From assembly GCA_002325615.1 (NCBI GenBank), contig DCSL01000015.1, forward strand, positions 1 to 20,894: DNA of 20,894 nucleotides, in the 5' to 3' direction. Origin of the DNA: Amoebophilaceae bacterium UBA1467. GTDB lineage: Bacteria; Bacteroidota; Bacteroidia; Cytophagales; Amoebophilaceae. Below are positions 1 through 7,662 of the stretch, piece by piece. Made by a program: the position numbers and the translations under genes. The notes beneath the pieces are model-generated. The model had not been told where the DNA came from. It ran no database searches and saw nothing but the letters and a program-made list of their open reading frames with translations. Numbering within the stretch: the first letter of the stretch is position 1; the number at the start of each line of letters is the position of its first letter.

Positions 1-2
1 AC

Positions 3-566
3 CTGTACTCAATCCTTTTTGGGCATAAGGTGGGGGCGTTTGTAGAATATAAAATACGTGAAGCCGTAGGTCTACAAACTGGCTTACTGTATTTCAATGA
101 TTTTTATGGAATGCAAGGTCTGGAAGGGAACTCAGATAAAAAGGTAATAGTGAATCCTGGGCACCTATCTGTACCTTTGATTGCACGATTTTATCCAGGA
201 GAAGGAAGGCAATTTTGTATGTTTGCAGGGTTGCAAATCAACTACTTGGTTGGGGGCGATCTTATTTACGCAGACGAGGATAAAAAAGGTAAAGAGATCG
301 AATCTATATTGTTGCCATTCTCAAAAGATTCTAGTTCAGGTAGTAAGAAAAAGTATAAAATAAAAGATACGAGTGCGCACGGATTAACAATCAGTAATTG
401 GGGATCTCATGCTCTTGTGGGCTTTGACTATGAATCTCTTGGCGGGTTCCAGCTAGGTTTAGAATGCGGTTTTGGATTATCTAACTTGGCAAAATGCAAG
501 GAAACACTTTTAAATTGGACGTTTAAGCCCACCCTAGGCTACAACTTTGCCAAGCTTTTGAACTAA
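3..566 (+). CDS. Outer-membrane beta-barrel (PorT-like) protein, 5' end outside window
   Basis: The frame is open from the first bases of the window to a TAA at 564-566, so this is the 3' part of a longer gene. A GTG at 30 lies inside the reading frame and is probably not the start. About 187 residues are visible. They show alternating hydrophobic/aromatic strands such as GAFVEYKIREAVGLQTGLLY and a final strand ending in TLGYNFAKLLN, the usual pattern of small Bacteroidetes outer-membrane barrels of the PorT/OmpW-like type. A lysine- and serine-rich stretch near 330-365 looks like a surface loop. Function is unknown: a structural or transport barrel in the outer membrane is the safest call. 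The end is well supported; the family assignment is moderate. Confidence 0.6.
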   Translation: MYSILFGHKVGAFVEYKIREAVGLQTGLLYFNDFYGMQGLEGNSDKKVIVNPGHLSVPLIARFYPGEGRQFCMFAGLQINYLVGGDLIYADEDKKGKEIESILLPFSKDSSSGSKKKYKIKDTSAHGLTISNWGSHALVGFDYESLGGFQLGLECGFGLSNLAKCKETLLNWTFKPTLGYNFAKLLN

Positions 567-589
567 CATAAGTTCATCAACGCAATAAA

Positions 590-610
590 AGGCTGCCCAT
601 AGGGTGGCCT
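590..610 (+). terminator. Hairpin after the beta-barrel gene
   Basis: AGGCTGCCC (590-598) pairs with GGGTGGCCT (602-610) through nine positions including two G-U pairs, with a three-base loop, followed by CTGATTTTCC. It lies 23 bases after the barrel stop codon. The T-run is short, so this is a plausible but not strong intrinsic terminator. Confidence 0.4.
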
Positions 611-647
611 CTGATTTTCCTGCTATCTGCCAAGCTATAAGGCCTCA

Positions 648-679
648 CTTGGGGGTATGCCGAATCATTGGTACTTTAG
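648..679 (+). promoter_or_regulatory. Bacteroidetes-type promoter of lipA
   Basis: CTTG (648-651) stands where the -33 box TTTG is expected. After a 20-base spacer follows TACTTTAG (672-679), seven of eight matches to the -7 box TAnnTTTG. Transcription would begin near 685. That favours the ATG at 701 as the lipA start over the GTG at 680, which lies at the edge of the promoter. Confidence 0.4.
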
Positions 680-700
680 GTGCTCCCTAGCAAGCCAAGC

Positions 701-1582
701 ATGAGCCACGACCCGCCTACCGAAGCAACGACACAGAATAAAGCAAGAAAACCAGATTGGTTGCGGGTGAAGCTACCGGTTGGTAGGGAATACACCAAGG
801 TGCGCGCCATTGTAGACCAGTATAAGCTCCACACCATCTGTACCAGCGGCAATTGCCCTAATATGGGAGAATGTTGGGGGGCAGGCACTGCCACGTTCAT
901 GATCTTAGGGAATGTCTGTACCCGTAGCTGTACTTTCTGTGCAGTAGCCACGGGGAGGCCTACTGAATATGATACAGAAGAACCCAAGCGAGTAGCAGAA
1001 GCCATCCAGCGGATGGGGGTCAAGCATGCAGTCATTACCTCTGTCAACCGCGATGAGTTGCCAGACAGAGGCGCAGAGATCTGGTTTCAGACGGTCCAGG
1101 AAGTCAAAAAACTGTGCCCTGCTACGACTATAGAAACGTTGATCCCAGACGTAAAAGGAACCTGGGCAGCCCTGTATAGAATGATTGAGGCAGGCCAGGA
1201 AGTGGTGTCCCATAACTTAGAAACCGTGGAGGGGCTTTATCGCAAGGTAAGACCCCAAGCCAAGTATGCTCGGAGTTTGGCGCAGCTTAAGCTGACCAAA
1301 GAATATGGAAAAAGAACCAAGTCAGGCATCATGCTGGGGCTAGGAGAGACTGATGATGAGGTCTATAAAACAATAGATGATCTTGTAGACCACGGCCTCG
1401 ATATTCTCACGGTAGGCCAATACCTACAGCCCACGCCATTGCATCTGAAGGTAGTGAAGTACGTGCATCCTGCTAAGTTTGCGCACTTCAAAGAGGAAGG
1501 CTTAAAGAGAGGCCTAAAATATGTAGAAGCAGGTCCTTTGGTGCGGTCTTCGTACCGAGCAGAAAGACATGTACATGTCTAA
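701..1582 (+). CDS. lipA: Lipoyl synthase (radical SAM)
   Basis: Lipoyl synthase inserts two sulfurs into protein-bound octanoyl groups to form the lipoyl cofactor of pyruvate and 2-oxoglutarate dehydrogenases and the glycine cleavage system. The 293-residue product has both iron-sulfur motifs of the family: the auxiliary CX4CX5C (C47, C52, C58, in CTSGNCPNMGEC) and the radical-SAM CX3CX2C (C73, C77, C80, in CTRSCTFC). The KPDWLRVKLP entry segment, VITSVNRDELPDRGA and the C-terminal RSSYRAE motif are also present. Length is typical. A GTG at 680 would add seven residues, but the ATG at 701 fits the promoter at 648-679. No lipB or operon partner is adjacent; rng converges from downstream. Confidence 0.96.
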   Translation: MSHDPPTEATTQNKARKPDWLRVKLPVGREYTKVRAIVDQYKLHTICTSGNCPNMGECWGAGTATFMILGNVCTRSCTFCAVATGRPTEYDTEEPKRVAEAIQRMGVKHAVITSVNRDELPDRGAEIWFQTVQEVKKLCPATTIETLIPDVKGTWAALYRMIEAGQEVVSHNLETVEGLYRKVRPQAKYARSLAQLKLTKEYGKRTKSGIMLGLGETDDEVYKTIDDLVDHGLDILTVGQYLQPTPLHLKVVKYVHPAKFAHFKEEGLKRGLKYVEAGPLVRSSYRAERHVHV

Positions 1583-1661
1583 GTATTTCGCCAGCGTACC
1601 TCGAGACTGTTTGAAAACAGGCGAAAAAGGTCTTTGTACTTAGTCAAGGACAAGCAAAAAT

Positions 1662-3218
1662 TCACTGCGTGAGTTCAATCTCTTCTCCATGCTTGTTAAA
1701 GAATTTGAATTCGGTGACACCTATGGAGGAATCTTCCAAAAGTTTTACCCACTTTTTATACTGAATTAGCCATTTTAATCTTTTCGATGGGAATCCAGAG
1801 GTAAAATAAGCGTATAGATAGGGGTGTACAAAGAGTGTTATTTCTTGTTCATTTTGAGTTTCCAATACTAGCTGGAGGTTCCTTTCAATCTGTTCAGCCA
1901 CTGCGATAGAGGCATCTATTTTACCTGTTCCTGCACAAGCAGGGCACTGCTCTTGGGTTACGATATTCATCTCTGGCCTTACACGCTGGCGTGTAAGCTG
2001 CATAAGCCCAAACCTGGAGAGGGGTAGTACGGTTGTCTTAGAGCGATCCTCTTTTAAGTACTCTTTCATCTGTTGATAGAGCTCTCGCTTGTCCTCAGGG
2101 TTTTTCATGTCGATAAAATCTACGACAATGATGCCCCCCATATCTCTCAGCCTGAGCTGCCGTGCTATCTCTTTAGCAGCAGCCAGATTCACGTGCAATA
2201 CCATCTCCTCTTGATCTTCCGCTGCAGTAGTCTTGTTACCACTATTCACATCTACCACATGCATGGCTTCTGTATGCTCAATAATTAGATAGCCCCCACT
2301 TGCCATGTTGACTGTCTGCCCAAAAAGCATCTTGAGCTGCTTCTCTATGCCGAAATGTTCAAATATTTTGGTCTTGCCCTGGTAGTGTCTGACGATTTTC
2401 TCTTTCTCAGGGGCAATCCTTTTGGTGTACTGCTTAATTTCATCATACGCTTCCTTGTCATCAACAACAATGTTGTCAAAAGACTCATTGAGCATGTCCC
2501 TCAGAATAGAAGAGGCTCGGTTTATTTCTCCTATAATTTTTTCTTTCGGAATTGCATTTTTGAGCTTATCAACCCCTGCTTCCCACTTCCCAAGCAAATC
2601 TTTAAGGTCTTTGTCTAGCTCAATTGCTTCCTTGCCTTCTGCAGCCGTTCTGACAATGACACCAAAGTTTTGGGGTTTGATAGAGGTAATCAGCCGCATG
2701 AGCCTATTTCTCTCTTCGCTGCTGGTAATTCTTTTAGAAAGGTTGACGGTGTTGATAAAAGGTACAAGGATCATGTACCTGCCTGCAATGGCAGGCTCAG
2801 CGGACAGTCGGGGCCCCTTGTTAGAAATAGGTTCCTTAACGACCTGTACGAGGATATGCTGGTTTCTAGAGAGTACCTCGGAGATCTTTCCTAGCTTGTC
2901 TATAGGCGGTTCAATCTTGAATTGACTAAGACCACGACCTAGATCCCCCCCCTTTTTAACAAGCTGGACAAACTTATTGAGGGAATTGAATTGTGGACCT
3001 AGGTCAGAGTAATGCAAAAAAGCATCTTTCTTGTACCCTATGTCAACGAAGCTGGCATTGAGGCTGGGGGTGATCTTCTTGAGGGTACCCAAATAGATAT
3101 CTCCAACCGTAAAATTATTATCCTTTTCGTCTATGTGATATTCAAGAAGCCCTCCATCTTTTAGAAGCGCTATCCGAAAGCCATTTTGCGTAGCATTGAT
3201 AACTAGTTCGTTAGCCAA
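1662..3218 (-). CDS. rng: Ribonuclease G (RNase E/G family)
   Basis: Single-strand endoribonuclease acting in rRNA maturation and mRNA decay. The 518-residue product has an N-terminal S1-type region (about 38-130), the nuclease core, and the catalytic metal site: D323 in VVDVNSGN and D367 in IVVDFIDM, matching the two catalytic Asp of RNase E/G. The zinc-link CPACAGTG (C425, C428) is also present. The degradosome scaffold tail of RNase E is absent, as expected for RNase G. The start is TTG at 3218 (product begins MANELVIN, the usual N-terminus of Bacteroidetes homologues). An in-frame TAG lies shortly upstream and there is no ATG between, so TTG is the only reasonable choice. GAAAGA lies just before it. 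The gene lies last in a minus-strand series after HU and the 29-residue protein. Confidence 0.95.
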   Translation of the reverse strand: MANELVINATQNGFRIALLKDGGLLEYHIDEKDNNFTVGDIYLGTLKKITPSLNASFVDIGYKKDAFLHYSDLGPQFNSLNKFVQLVKKGGDLGRGLSQFKIEPPIDKLGKISEVLSRNQHILVQVVKEPISNKGPRLSAEPAIAGRYMILVPFINTVNLSKRITSSEERNRLMRLITSIKPQNFGVIVRTAAEGKEAIELDKDLKDLLGKWEAGVDKLKNAIPKEKIIGEINRASSILRDMLNESFDNIVVDDKEAYDEIKQYTKRIAPEKEKIVRHYQGKTKIFEHFGIEKQLKMLFGQTVNMASGGYLIIEHTEAMHVVDVNSGNKTTAAEDQEEMVLHVNLAAAKEIARQLRLRDMGGIIVVDFIDMKNPEDKRELYQQMKEYLKEDRSKTTVLPLSRFGLMQLTRQRVRPEMNIVTQEQCPACAGTGKIDASIAVAEQIERNLQLVLETQNEQEITLFVHPYLYAYFTSGFPSKRLKWLIQYKKWVKLLEDSSIGVTEFKFFNKHGEEIELTQ

Positions 3219-3319
3219 TCTTTCAAATGTTATGTTTAACTAAGGTGGATAAACAATCGAGAACAATGCGGGGAATACGTAAAAAAACAGACTAAAGGAA
3301 AAAAAGCCCGTTGATGCTT

Positions 3320-3409
3320 TTACTTCTTTTTGTGTCTATTCATCCGAAGACGCTTTTTGCGTTTATGGGTCGCTATTTTATGTCTCTTCCTCTTTTTACC
3401 ACAAGGCAT
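3320..3409 (-). CDS. AURKAIP1/COX24-domain small basic protein (29 aa)
   Basis: A complete 29-codon gene from ATG (3409) to TAA (3320-3322). The product begins MPCGKKRKRHKIATHKRK and ends MNRHKKK, almost entirely Lys, Arg and His. It matches the tiny Bacteroidetes proteins annotated as AURKAIP1/COX24 domain-containing, related to the mitochondrial small-subunit protein mS38. Such proteins are thought to bind the ribosome. It sits 101 bases before rng on the same strand, consistent with cotranscription. Automated gene calling often misses it because of its length. The residue at position 3 is Cys where I recall Ser in homologues. Identification rests on recalled family sequences. Confidence 0.85.
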   Translation of the reverse strand: MPCGKKRKRHKIATHKRKKRLRMNRHKKK

Positions 3410-3781
3410 GTTACTAGTTATTTTTTAATGTTTTATTGTAGTGTACCGTGCGACAAATGCTCTGAGGACAAGGAGGTGAAGAAGGTATGCTAGTGCTTAG
3501 CTTATCTCCTTCTTAACAACAGCCCACTAGTCGCCTTTCTAGTACCTGCTTAGCTGATTATTTATAGTGTCTCATGACACACACCCACGGGGTCGCTAAT
3601 TTAACACTTTTTTCCGAATTCCTACCCTTAGCACTAGCCCACCCCCCGCGACGCCCTGGTTATTGCCGCTCATGAAATATCCTTGCACTGAATGTGTATC
3701 AGGTAGCTTTTTCGTTATTACTATGACATGCTAAGTAGCATCCACTACCACGCAAGTAGACAATGAAGCTGCTTCTAAATA
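3410..3781. other. Gene-poor spacer between HU and the 29-aa gene
   Basis: No convincing gene on either strand. It contains an inverted repeat AAGAAGG (3479-3485) / CCTTCTT (3508-3514) with inner arms GCTA (3489-3492) / TAGC (3498-3501), a short GTGTC/GACAC hairpin (3567-3580), and on the plus strand AAGGAGGTGA (3470-3479), an exact match to the ribosome-binding consensus. A nine-codon ORF starting at 3488 follows that motif. Confidence 0.5.
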
Positions 3782-4123
3782 CTATCGCACGCTTGCCTTA
3801 ATCTTGTCTAGAAAGGCTTTAGACGGCTTGAAGCTGGGTATGTAATGCTCCTCAACAATGAGTGCTGTATTTTGGGATATATTTCTAGCCACCTTTCTGG
3901 CTCTTTTCTTATTCACAAAACTTCCAAATCCTCTAAAATGAACCTTCTCCCTTTTAGCCACAGCACTCTTAATACTTTGAAAAAGCGCCTCCATAGTCAG
4001 TTGTACATCTGATCTACTAATACCAGTTCTGTTAGCAATTTCCGAAACGATCTCTGACTTGATCACGTTGTTTGGGGTTAAGAGATGAATAAATCTATAC
4101 CGAACTTTCAACTCAATTTTCAT
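3782..4123 (-). CDS. HU/IHF-family DNA-binding protein
   Basis: Small nucleoid protein that bends DNA as a dimer. The core is typical: IKSEIVSEIANRTGISRSDV (dimerisation helices), then FRGFGSFVNKKRARKVARNI and YIPSFKPSKAFLDKI, including the flexible beta-arm and the conserved proline that intercalates into DNA. From the ATG at 4123 the product is 113 residues, which gives a 19-residue extension not usual in the family. A GTG at 4066 would give a 94-residue protein starting MIKSEIVSEI, exactly where HU proteins begin, and may be the true start. Neither start has a clear ribosome-binding site. It is transcribed divergently from mutY and heads the minus-strand series towards rng. Confidence 0.9.
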   Translation of the reverse strand: MKIELKVRYRFIHLLTPNNVIKSEIVSEIANRTGISRSDVQLTMEALFQSIKSAVAKREKVHFRGFGSFVNKKRARKVARNISQNTALIVEEHYIPSFKPSKAFLDKIKASVR

Positions 4124-4157
4124 GGCTGCCGTACACGCACATGCTCATTAGTCTAGA

Positions 4158-4165
4158 CAAAAATA
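4158..4165 (-). promoter_or_regulatory. Candidate -7 box for the HU gene
   Basis: Read on the minus strand this is TATTTTTG, a full match to the Bacteroidetes -7 box TAnnTTTG, 34 bases before the ATG at 4123. I see no good TTTG -33 box at the right distance, so support is partial. Confidence 0.35.
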
Positions 4166-4170
4166 TGTCT

Positions 4171-4201
4171 TTTCGTCGAGTGCAGCCACGTTGTACTTTT
4201 G
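4171..4201 (+). promoter_or_regulatory. Candidate Bacteroidetes promoter for mutY-ssb-gldE
   Basis: TTTC (4171-4174, one mismatch to TTTG) is followed after 19 bases by TACTTTTG (4194-4201), an exact TAnnTTTG -7 box. The expected transcript would carry a leader of about 25 bases containing the AAGGAG ribosome-binding site at 4222-4227. It lies next to the HU -7 box on the other strand, so the two promoters share about 45 bases. Confidence 0.45.
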
Positions 4202-4230
4202 TATGCGTATAATTCCTTCATAAGGAGCCC

Positions 4231-5361
4231 ATGGTGTTGTCACAACTTTCTATGCATACCCCTTCCGGTAAGTTTACCAAAAAGCTAGAAAAGGAGCTTT
4301 TTGCTCCACGGCTGATTGTTTGGTACCAAGTTCACAAACGAAATTTACCCTGGAGAGAGACGCATGATCCTTATAAAATTTGGCTTTCAGAGATTATTCT
4401 TCAGCAAACCAGAGTCGCCCAAGGGCTGCCCTATTACCAACGGTTCATTGAAAAGTATCCTTCTATTCAGGAGTTGGCGCATGCTGATGAAGAAGAAGTG
4501 CTACGTTTATGGCAAGGACTAGGATACTATACCAGAGCCAGGAATCTACATGCTTGTGCTCGTAGGATCGTCCATGAGTTGGATGGCAAGTTTCCTAGCA
4601 CGTACAGAGAGCTATTGCACTTAAAGGGCGTAGGTACATACACGGCTGGTGCCATTGCTTCCATTGCCTTCAAAGAAGCTGTCCCTGTCGTAGATGGAAA
4701 TGTGTACCGGGTTTTGGCCCGTGTATTTGGAGTAGATGAAGACATTACGTCTACTCAGGGCACCAAGGCTTTTTATGCGCTTGCGCAGTCATTAGTACCT
4801 AAAGAAGACGCTGATTTGTATAGCCAAGCTATCATGGACTTTGGGGCCATGCATTGCACACCAGTCAACCCAAAGTGTAAGTCTTGTATTTTTGAAGACT
4901 ACTGCGTGGCACTCCATACTGGCAGGCAAGACACGCTGCCAATAAAGAGCAAAAAAGTCAAAATCAAGCAACGATTCTTACATTACCTTGTCATACAATG
5001 TGCCGATAAGCTATACATGAAATGCAGAAAGGCCCATGATATTTGGAAAGGTTTGTATGACTTCTATTTGGTAGAAGATAGGCGCCTCAGAGCGATGGAT
5101 CGGTTGGAAGACACGTTAGTGATATTGATACGACGCCACAAATTATCGGTGACCAGTAAGCCTATTCTGTACAAGCACGTGCTAACACACCGGCGGCTAC
5201 ATGTTTATTTTTTGCATGTGCAAGCTACTGCGCAGTTTATCCAGGAAGCAACACCTTTGTTGAGTCAGGCTGGTATCAGAGCTTTTACAGTAGCCCAGAC
5301 TAAGGCACTCCCCAAACCCATCTTGATCGATAATTTTTTGAAAGAAAAATTTTATGCCTAG
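4231..5361 (+). CDS. mutY: A/G-specific adenine DNA glycosylase
   Basis: Removes adenine mispaired with 8-oxoguanine in base-excision repair. The 376-residue product has the catalytic Glu (E54 in WLSEIILQQT), the helix-hairpin-helix LKGVGTYTAGAIA (131-143), the catalytic Asp (D155 in VVDGNVYR) and the iron-sulfur ligand set C-X6-C-X2-C-X5-C (C209, C216, C219, C225). From about residue 245 follows the divergent Nudix-like domain that reads 8-oxoG. The ATG at 4231 has one of the few clear ribosome-binding sites in the window (AAGGAG, 4222-4227), although spacing is short; an in-frame GTG at 4234 is an alternative. ssb follows after 38 bases, the usual Bacteroidetes order. Confidence 0.96.
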   Translation: MVLSQLSMHTPSGKFTKKLEKELFAPRLIVWYQVHKRNLPWRETHDPYKIWLSEIILQQTRVAQGLPYYQRFIEKYPSIQELAHADEEEVLRLWQGLGYYTRARNLHACARRIVHELDGKFPSTYRELLHLKGVGTYTAGAIASIAFKEAVPVVDGNVYRVLARVFGVDEDITSTQGTKAFYALAQSLVPKEDADLYSQAIMDFGAMHCTPVNPKCKSCIFEDYCVALHTGRQDTLPIKSKKVKIKQRFLHYLVIQCADKLYMKCRKAHDIWKGLYDFYLVEDRRLRAMDRLEDTLVILIRRHKLSVTSKPILYKHVLTHRRLHVYFLHVQATAQFIQEATPLLSQAGIRAFTVAQTKALPKPILIDNFLKEKFYA

Positions 5362-5399
5362 TTTGTGAGTCCATAGGTTAATCAACCAATACTTAGTAC

Positions 5400-5819
5400 A
5401 TGTCAGCAGTCAATAAAGTCATTTTACTCGGAAATTTGGGTAAAGACCCTGAGGTAAGGTATTTAGAGAATGACAGAATGCGTGCTTCATTCACACTCGC
5501 TACCAACGAAACCTATAGAAATAAGGAAGGCGTAAGGGTAACTACCACAGAGTGGCACAACGTAGTGTTGTGGACACCGCTTGCTAAAATTGCCGAACAA
5601 TATCTTGCAAAAGGCAAGCAAGTTTACATTGAAGGGAAGCTAACTACGCGCTCTTATGTAGATAGAGAAGGACAAACAAAATATACTACAGAAGTAGTAG
5701 GCCAGAATTTGGTTTTGCTCGGTAGTGGAAAAATCGACTCAGCTGACTCTCTTGATACACAAGGCATTGATGCACCTGGTATAGCAGAGGATGAAGGCGC
5801 AGATGGTCTTCCATTTTAG
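5400..5819 (+). CDS. ssb: Single-stranded DNA-binding protein
   Basis: Binds and protects single-stranded DNA in replication, repair and recombination, and recruits partner proteins through its C-terminal tip. The 139-residue product has the OB-fold from MSAVNKVILLGNLGKDPEVR to about residue 110, with the TEWHNVVLW and KGKQVYIEGKL segments of the family. A short acidic linker follows, ending in ADGLPF, the Bacteroidetes version of the DDIPF partner-binding tip. The start ATG gives exactly the usual N-terminus. It lies between mutY and gldE on the same strand and is probably cotranscribed with both. Confidence 0.97.
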   Translation: MSAVNKVILLGNLGKDPEVRYLENDRMRASFTLATNETYRNKEGVRVTTTEWHNVVLWTPLAKIAEQYLAKGKQVYIEGKLTTRSYVDREGQTKYTTEVVGQNLVLLGSGKIDSADSLDTQGIDAPGIAEDEGADGLPF

Positions 5820-5820
5820 C

Positions 5821-5883
5821 GCTTACAACCCCGAAGCCTACCGTCTCAAGCCGTCATTCAGACCTAGCATAAAGGTTGTGAGC
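5821..5883 (+). other. Long-range stem between ssb and gldE
   Basis: GCTTACAACC (5821-5830) can pair with GGTTGTGAGC (5874-5883) over ten positions with one G-U pair, enclosing 43 bases. It begins two bases after the ssb stop and ends 22 bases before the gldE start. There is no T-run, so it is not a classical terminator. It may be an RNA processing or attenuation element, or chance. Confidence 0.3.
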
Positions 5884-5905
5884 TGAGGCCCAGTGTGCGG
5901 TTTCT

Positions 5906-7255
5906 GTGCACTCATTTCGCAACGTACGAATTATCTATTTCTCCAACTTGCCTAACCTTCTCGACTCCCATCTCTACCTATTTAAGGGCTTAGCACTCGT
6001 AGTGCTCTTGTTATGCTCTGCAGTCATTTCAGGTACTGAAGTGGCTTTCTTTTCCCTTTCTCATAAGCAAATCACGCAATTCAAAAACACCCAAGACCCT
6101 AGAGAAAAAAGGATTTTAAAGCTCTTGCAGCATTCCAGGCGCCTGCTGGCCACTATCCTTATTTTAAATAATCTGATTAACGTTGCTTTCGTCACATTTT
6201 CTACGCACCTGCTATGGAGCATTGTTGGCGCAGACAATACAGACAGCCTCATCATGCTAGCTTATACCCTCATTTCCACAACTTTTCTTGTATTGTTTGG
6301 GGAAGTAATACCTAAAATTTACGCCAACCAAAACAATTTACACCTTGCCAAGCGTGTTACTGGTTTCTTAACCTTTGCTGTACCCACCTTACACCCACTT
6401 TCTAGTTTGCTTCTGCGTTTAGGTAATCTATTTGGCAAGGGCTTCTTGCAAGATAAGTATGAACTGTCTATCGATAAGTTGAACAGCGCACTAGAGCTTA
6501 CAACCGCCAAAGGAACTTCAGAAGGGGAAAAAGCAATCCTTAAAGGGGTTGTGAACTTTAGCAGTCTAACGGCTAAACAGATTATGCAGCCTCGTATGGA
6601 AATTACAGCGGTGGACATAGCAATTAATTTTCATCAACTCATGGACCTGGTGAATAAGTCGAATCACTCGCGTTTCCCAGCTTATAAAGAAACTATCGAT
6701 AAAATTGAAGGCATTCTGTACACTAAAGACCTACTGGCTCATATAGATGAGGATAAGCACTTTCAATGGCAGTCTTTGGTACGCAAGTGCTTTTTCGTGC
6801 CTGAAAATAAAAGAATAGATGCTTTACTCTTGGAGTTTCAAGAAAAAAGAGTGGAGATGACTATTGTAGTGGATGAGTATGGAGGTACTTCAGGCCTCAT
6901 TACGTTAGAAGATATCATTGAGGAGATTATTGGAGACATTGCTGATGAATTCAATCAGGATGAGGCCATGTACCAGCAGATTGATGACCAAACATTTGTG
7001 TTGGAGAGCAAGATTTCTCTCAACGATTTCTGCAAAGTTATCGGGGAAAGCCCAGCTACTTTTGAGGAGGTAAAAGGAGAAAGTGAATCTCTAGGGGGGT
7101 TACTGCTAGAGCTCAATGGCCGCCTCCCCCATGCTAGCCAACAGATTGTTTTCCAAAAATTCACCTTCACGGTTGTTTCTGCTGATATACGCAAGATTAA
7201 AAAAGTGAAGGTAGAGATAGCACCTAAAAAAAATGGTGACGAGGAAGATATATAA
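5906..7255 (+). CDS. gldE: GldE-like CNNM/CBS/CorC-domain membrane protein
   Basis: Integral membrane protein of the CNNM/CorC (HlyC) group, called GldE in Bacteroidetes. Membrane segments lie at about 26-50, 80-100, 113-135 and 145-172 in a DUF21/CNNM domain (SGTEVAFFSL at 42-51; FGEVIPKIYA at 131-140). A CBS pair spans about 225-345, including VVDEYGGTSGLITLEDIIEE, and a CorC/HlyC domain spans about 350-437. The start is GTG at 5906; the frame closes upstream at a TGA at 5879 and no ATG precedes the first membrane segment. Family members are tied to ion (Mg/Co) handling and, in gliding species, to motility. The position after mutY and ssb is the conserved Bacteroidetes order, but gldD, the usual next gene, is absent. 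Confidence 0.9.
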   Translation: MHSFRNVRIIYFSNLPNLLDSHLYLFKGLALVVLLLCSAVISGTEVAFFSLSHKQITQFKNTQDPREKRILKLLQHSRRLLATILILNNLINVAFVTFSTHLLWSIVGADNTDSLIMLAYTLISTTFLVLFGEVIPKIYANQNNLHLAKRVTGFLTFAVPTLHPLSSLLLRLGNLFGKGFLQDKYELSIDKLNSALELTTAKGTSEGEKAILKGVVNFSSLTAKQIMQPRMEITAVDIAINFHQLMDLVNKSNHSRFPAYKETIDKIEGILYTKDLLAHIDEDKHFQWQSLVRKCFFVPENKRIDALLLEFQEKRVEMTIVVDEYGGTSGLITLEDIIEEIIGDIADEFNQDEAMYQQIDDQTFVLESKISLNDFCKVIGESPATFEEVKGESESLGGLLLELNGRLPHASQQIVFQKFTFTVVSADIRKIKKVKVEIAPKKNGDEEDI

Positions 7256-7662
7256 ATCCTACAAGTGAAAAAAATGCTATGAGACCTTTGCATGGCTTAG
7301 AATCATTTAAATGAACATTTTATAGTTGACGGACAGAGTTTACATGCAATAATGTTAGCTTATCCTACTTTTTTATGGACAATGAAGGGAAGTTCGTGTG
7401 TATGAAGCGATTGGAAATAGCATAGGACTATTGAAATGTGCTCTAATGCATAAATCTACCGTAAAAAAGTCTCGATATATAACCCAATCCTCGAGCAGAA
7501 GGCACTTACAATTGTGTCCACACAGCTACCCCTCATAGTCTGTGCTGCGAAACAGCCGTCTAGCTCACCGCATTTTTGTATTTAAAACTTCTCCATGTCT
7601 TGGATTGCATTGGATAAGTATGGATGTTGTTACGGTCGGTTCTACGAAGAAAGAGGGCGATC
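7256..7662. other. 407-base spacer after gldE
   Basis: I see no gene on either strand. It holds GAGACCTTTGCATGG at 7281-7295, which recurs with two mismatches at 20584-20598 and may be a relic IS end. The rest looks like decayed sequence where gldD would be expected. I could not recognise a gldD remnant. Confidence 0.4.

Noticed and set aside
1607..1620. CTGTT/AACAG hairpin between lipA and rng as a two-way terminator
   Set aside because: Only five base pairs and no T-run on either side.
2422..2925. 167-residue plus-strand frame opposite rng
   Set aside because: It lies entirely within the rng coding sequence and has Ser/Leu-rich shadow composition with no family motifs.
3311..3493. 60-residue plus-strand frame with hydrophobic start
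   Set aside because: It is antisense to the 29-residue Lys/Arg-rich gene, whose complement naturally reads Leu/Phe-rich. The minus-strand reading matches a known family.
3590..3660. Possible tRNA in the GC-rich stretch of the HU spacer
   Set aside because: I could not build an acceptor stem or find a TTCGA-type T-loop on either strand. No tRNA, rRNA or CRISPR array was found elsewhere in the window.
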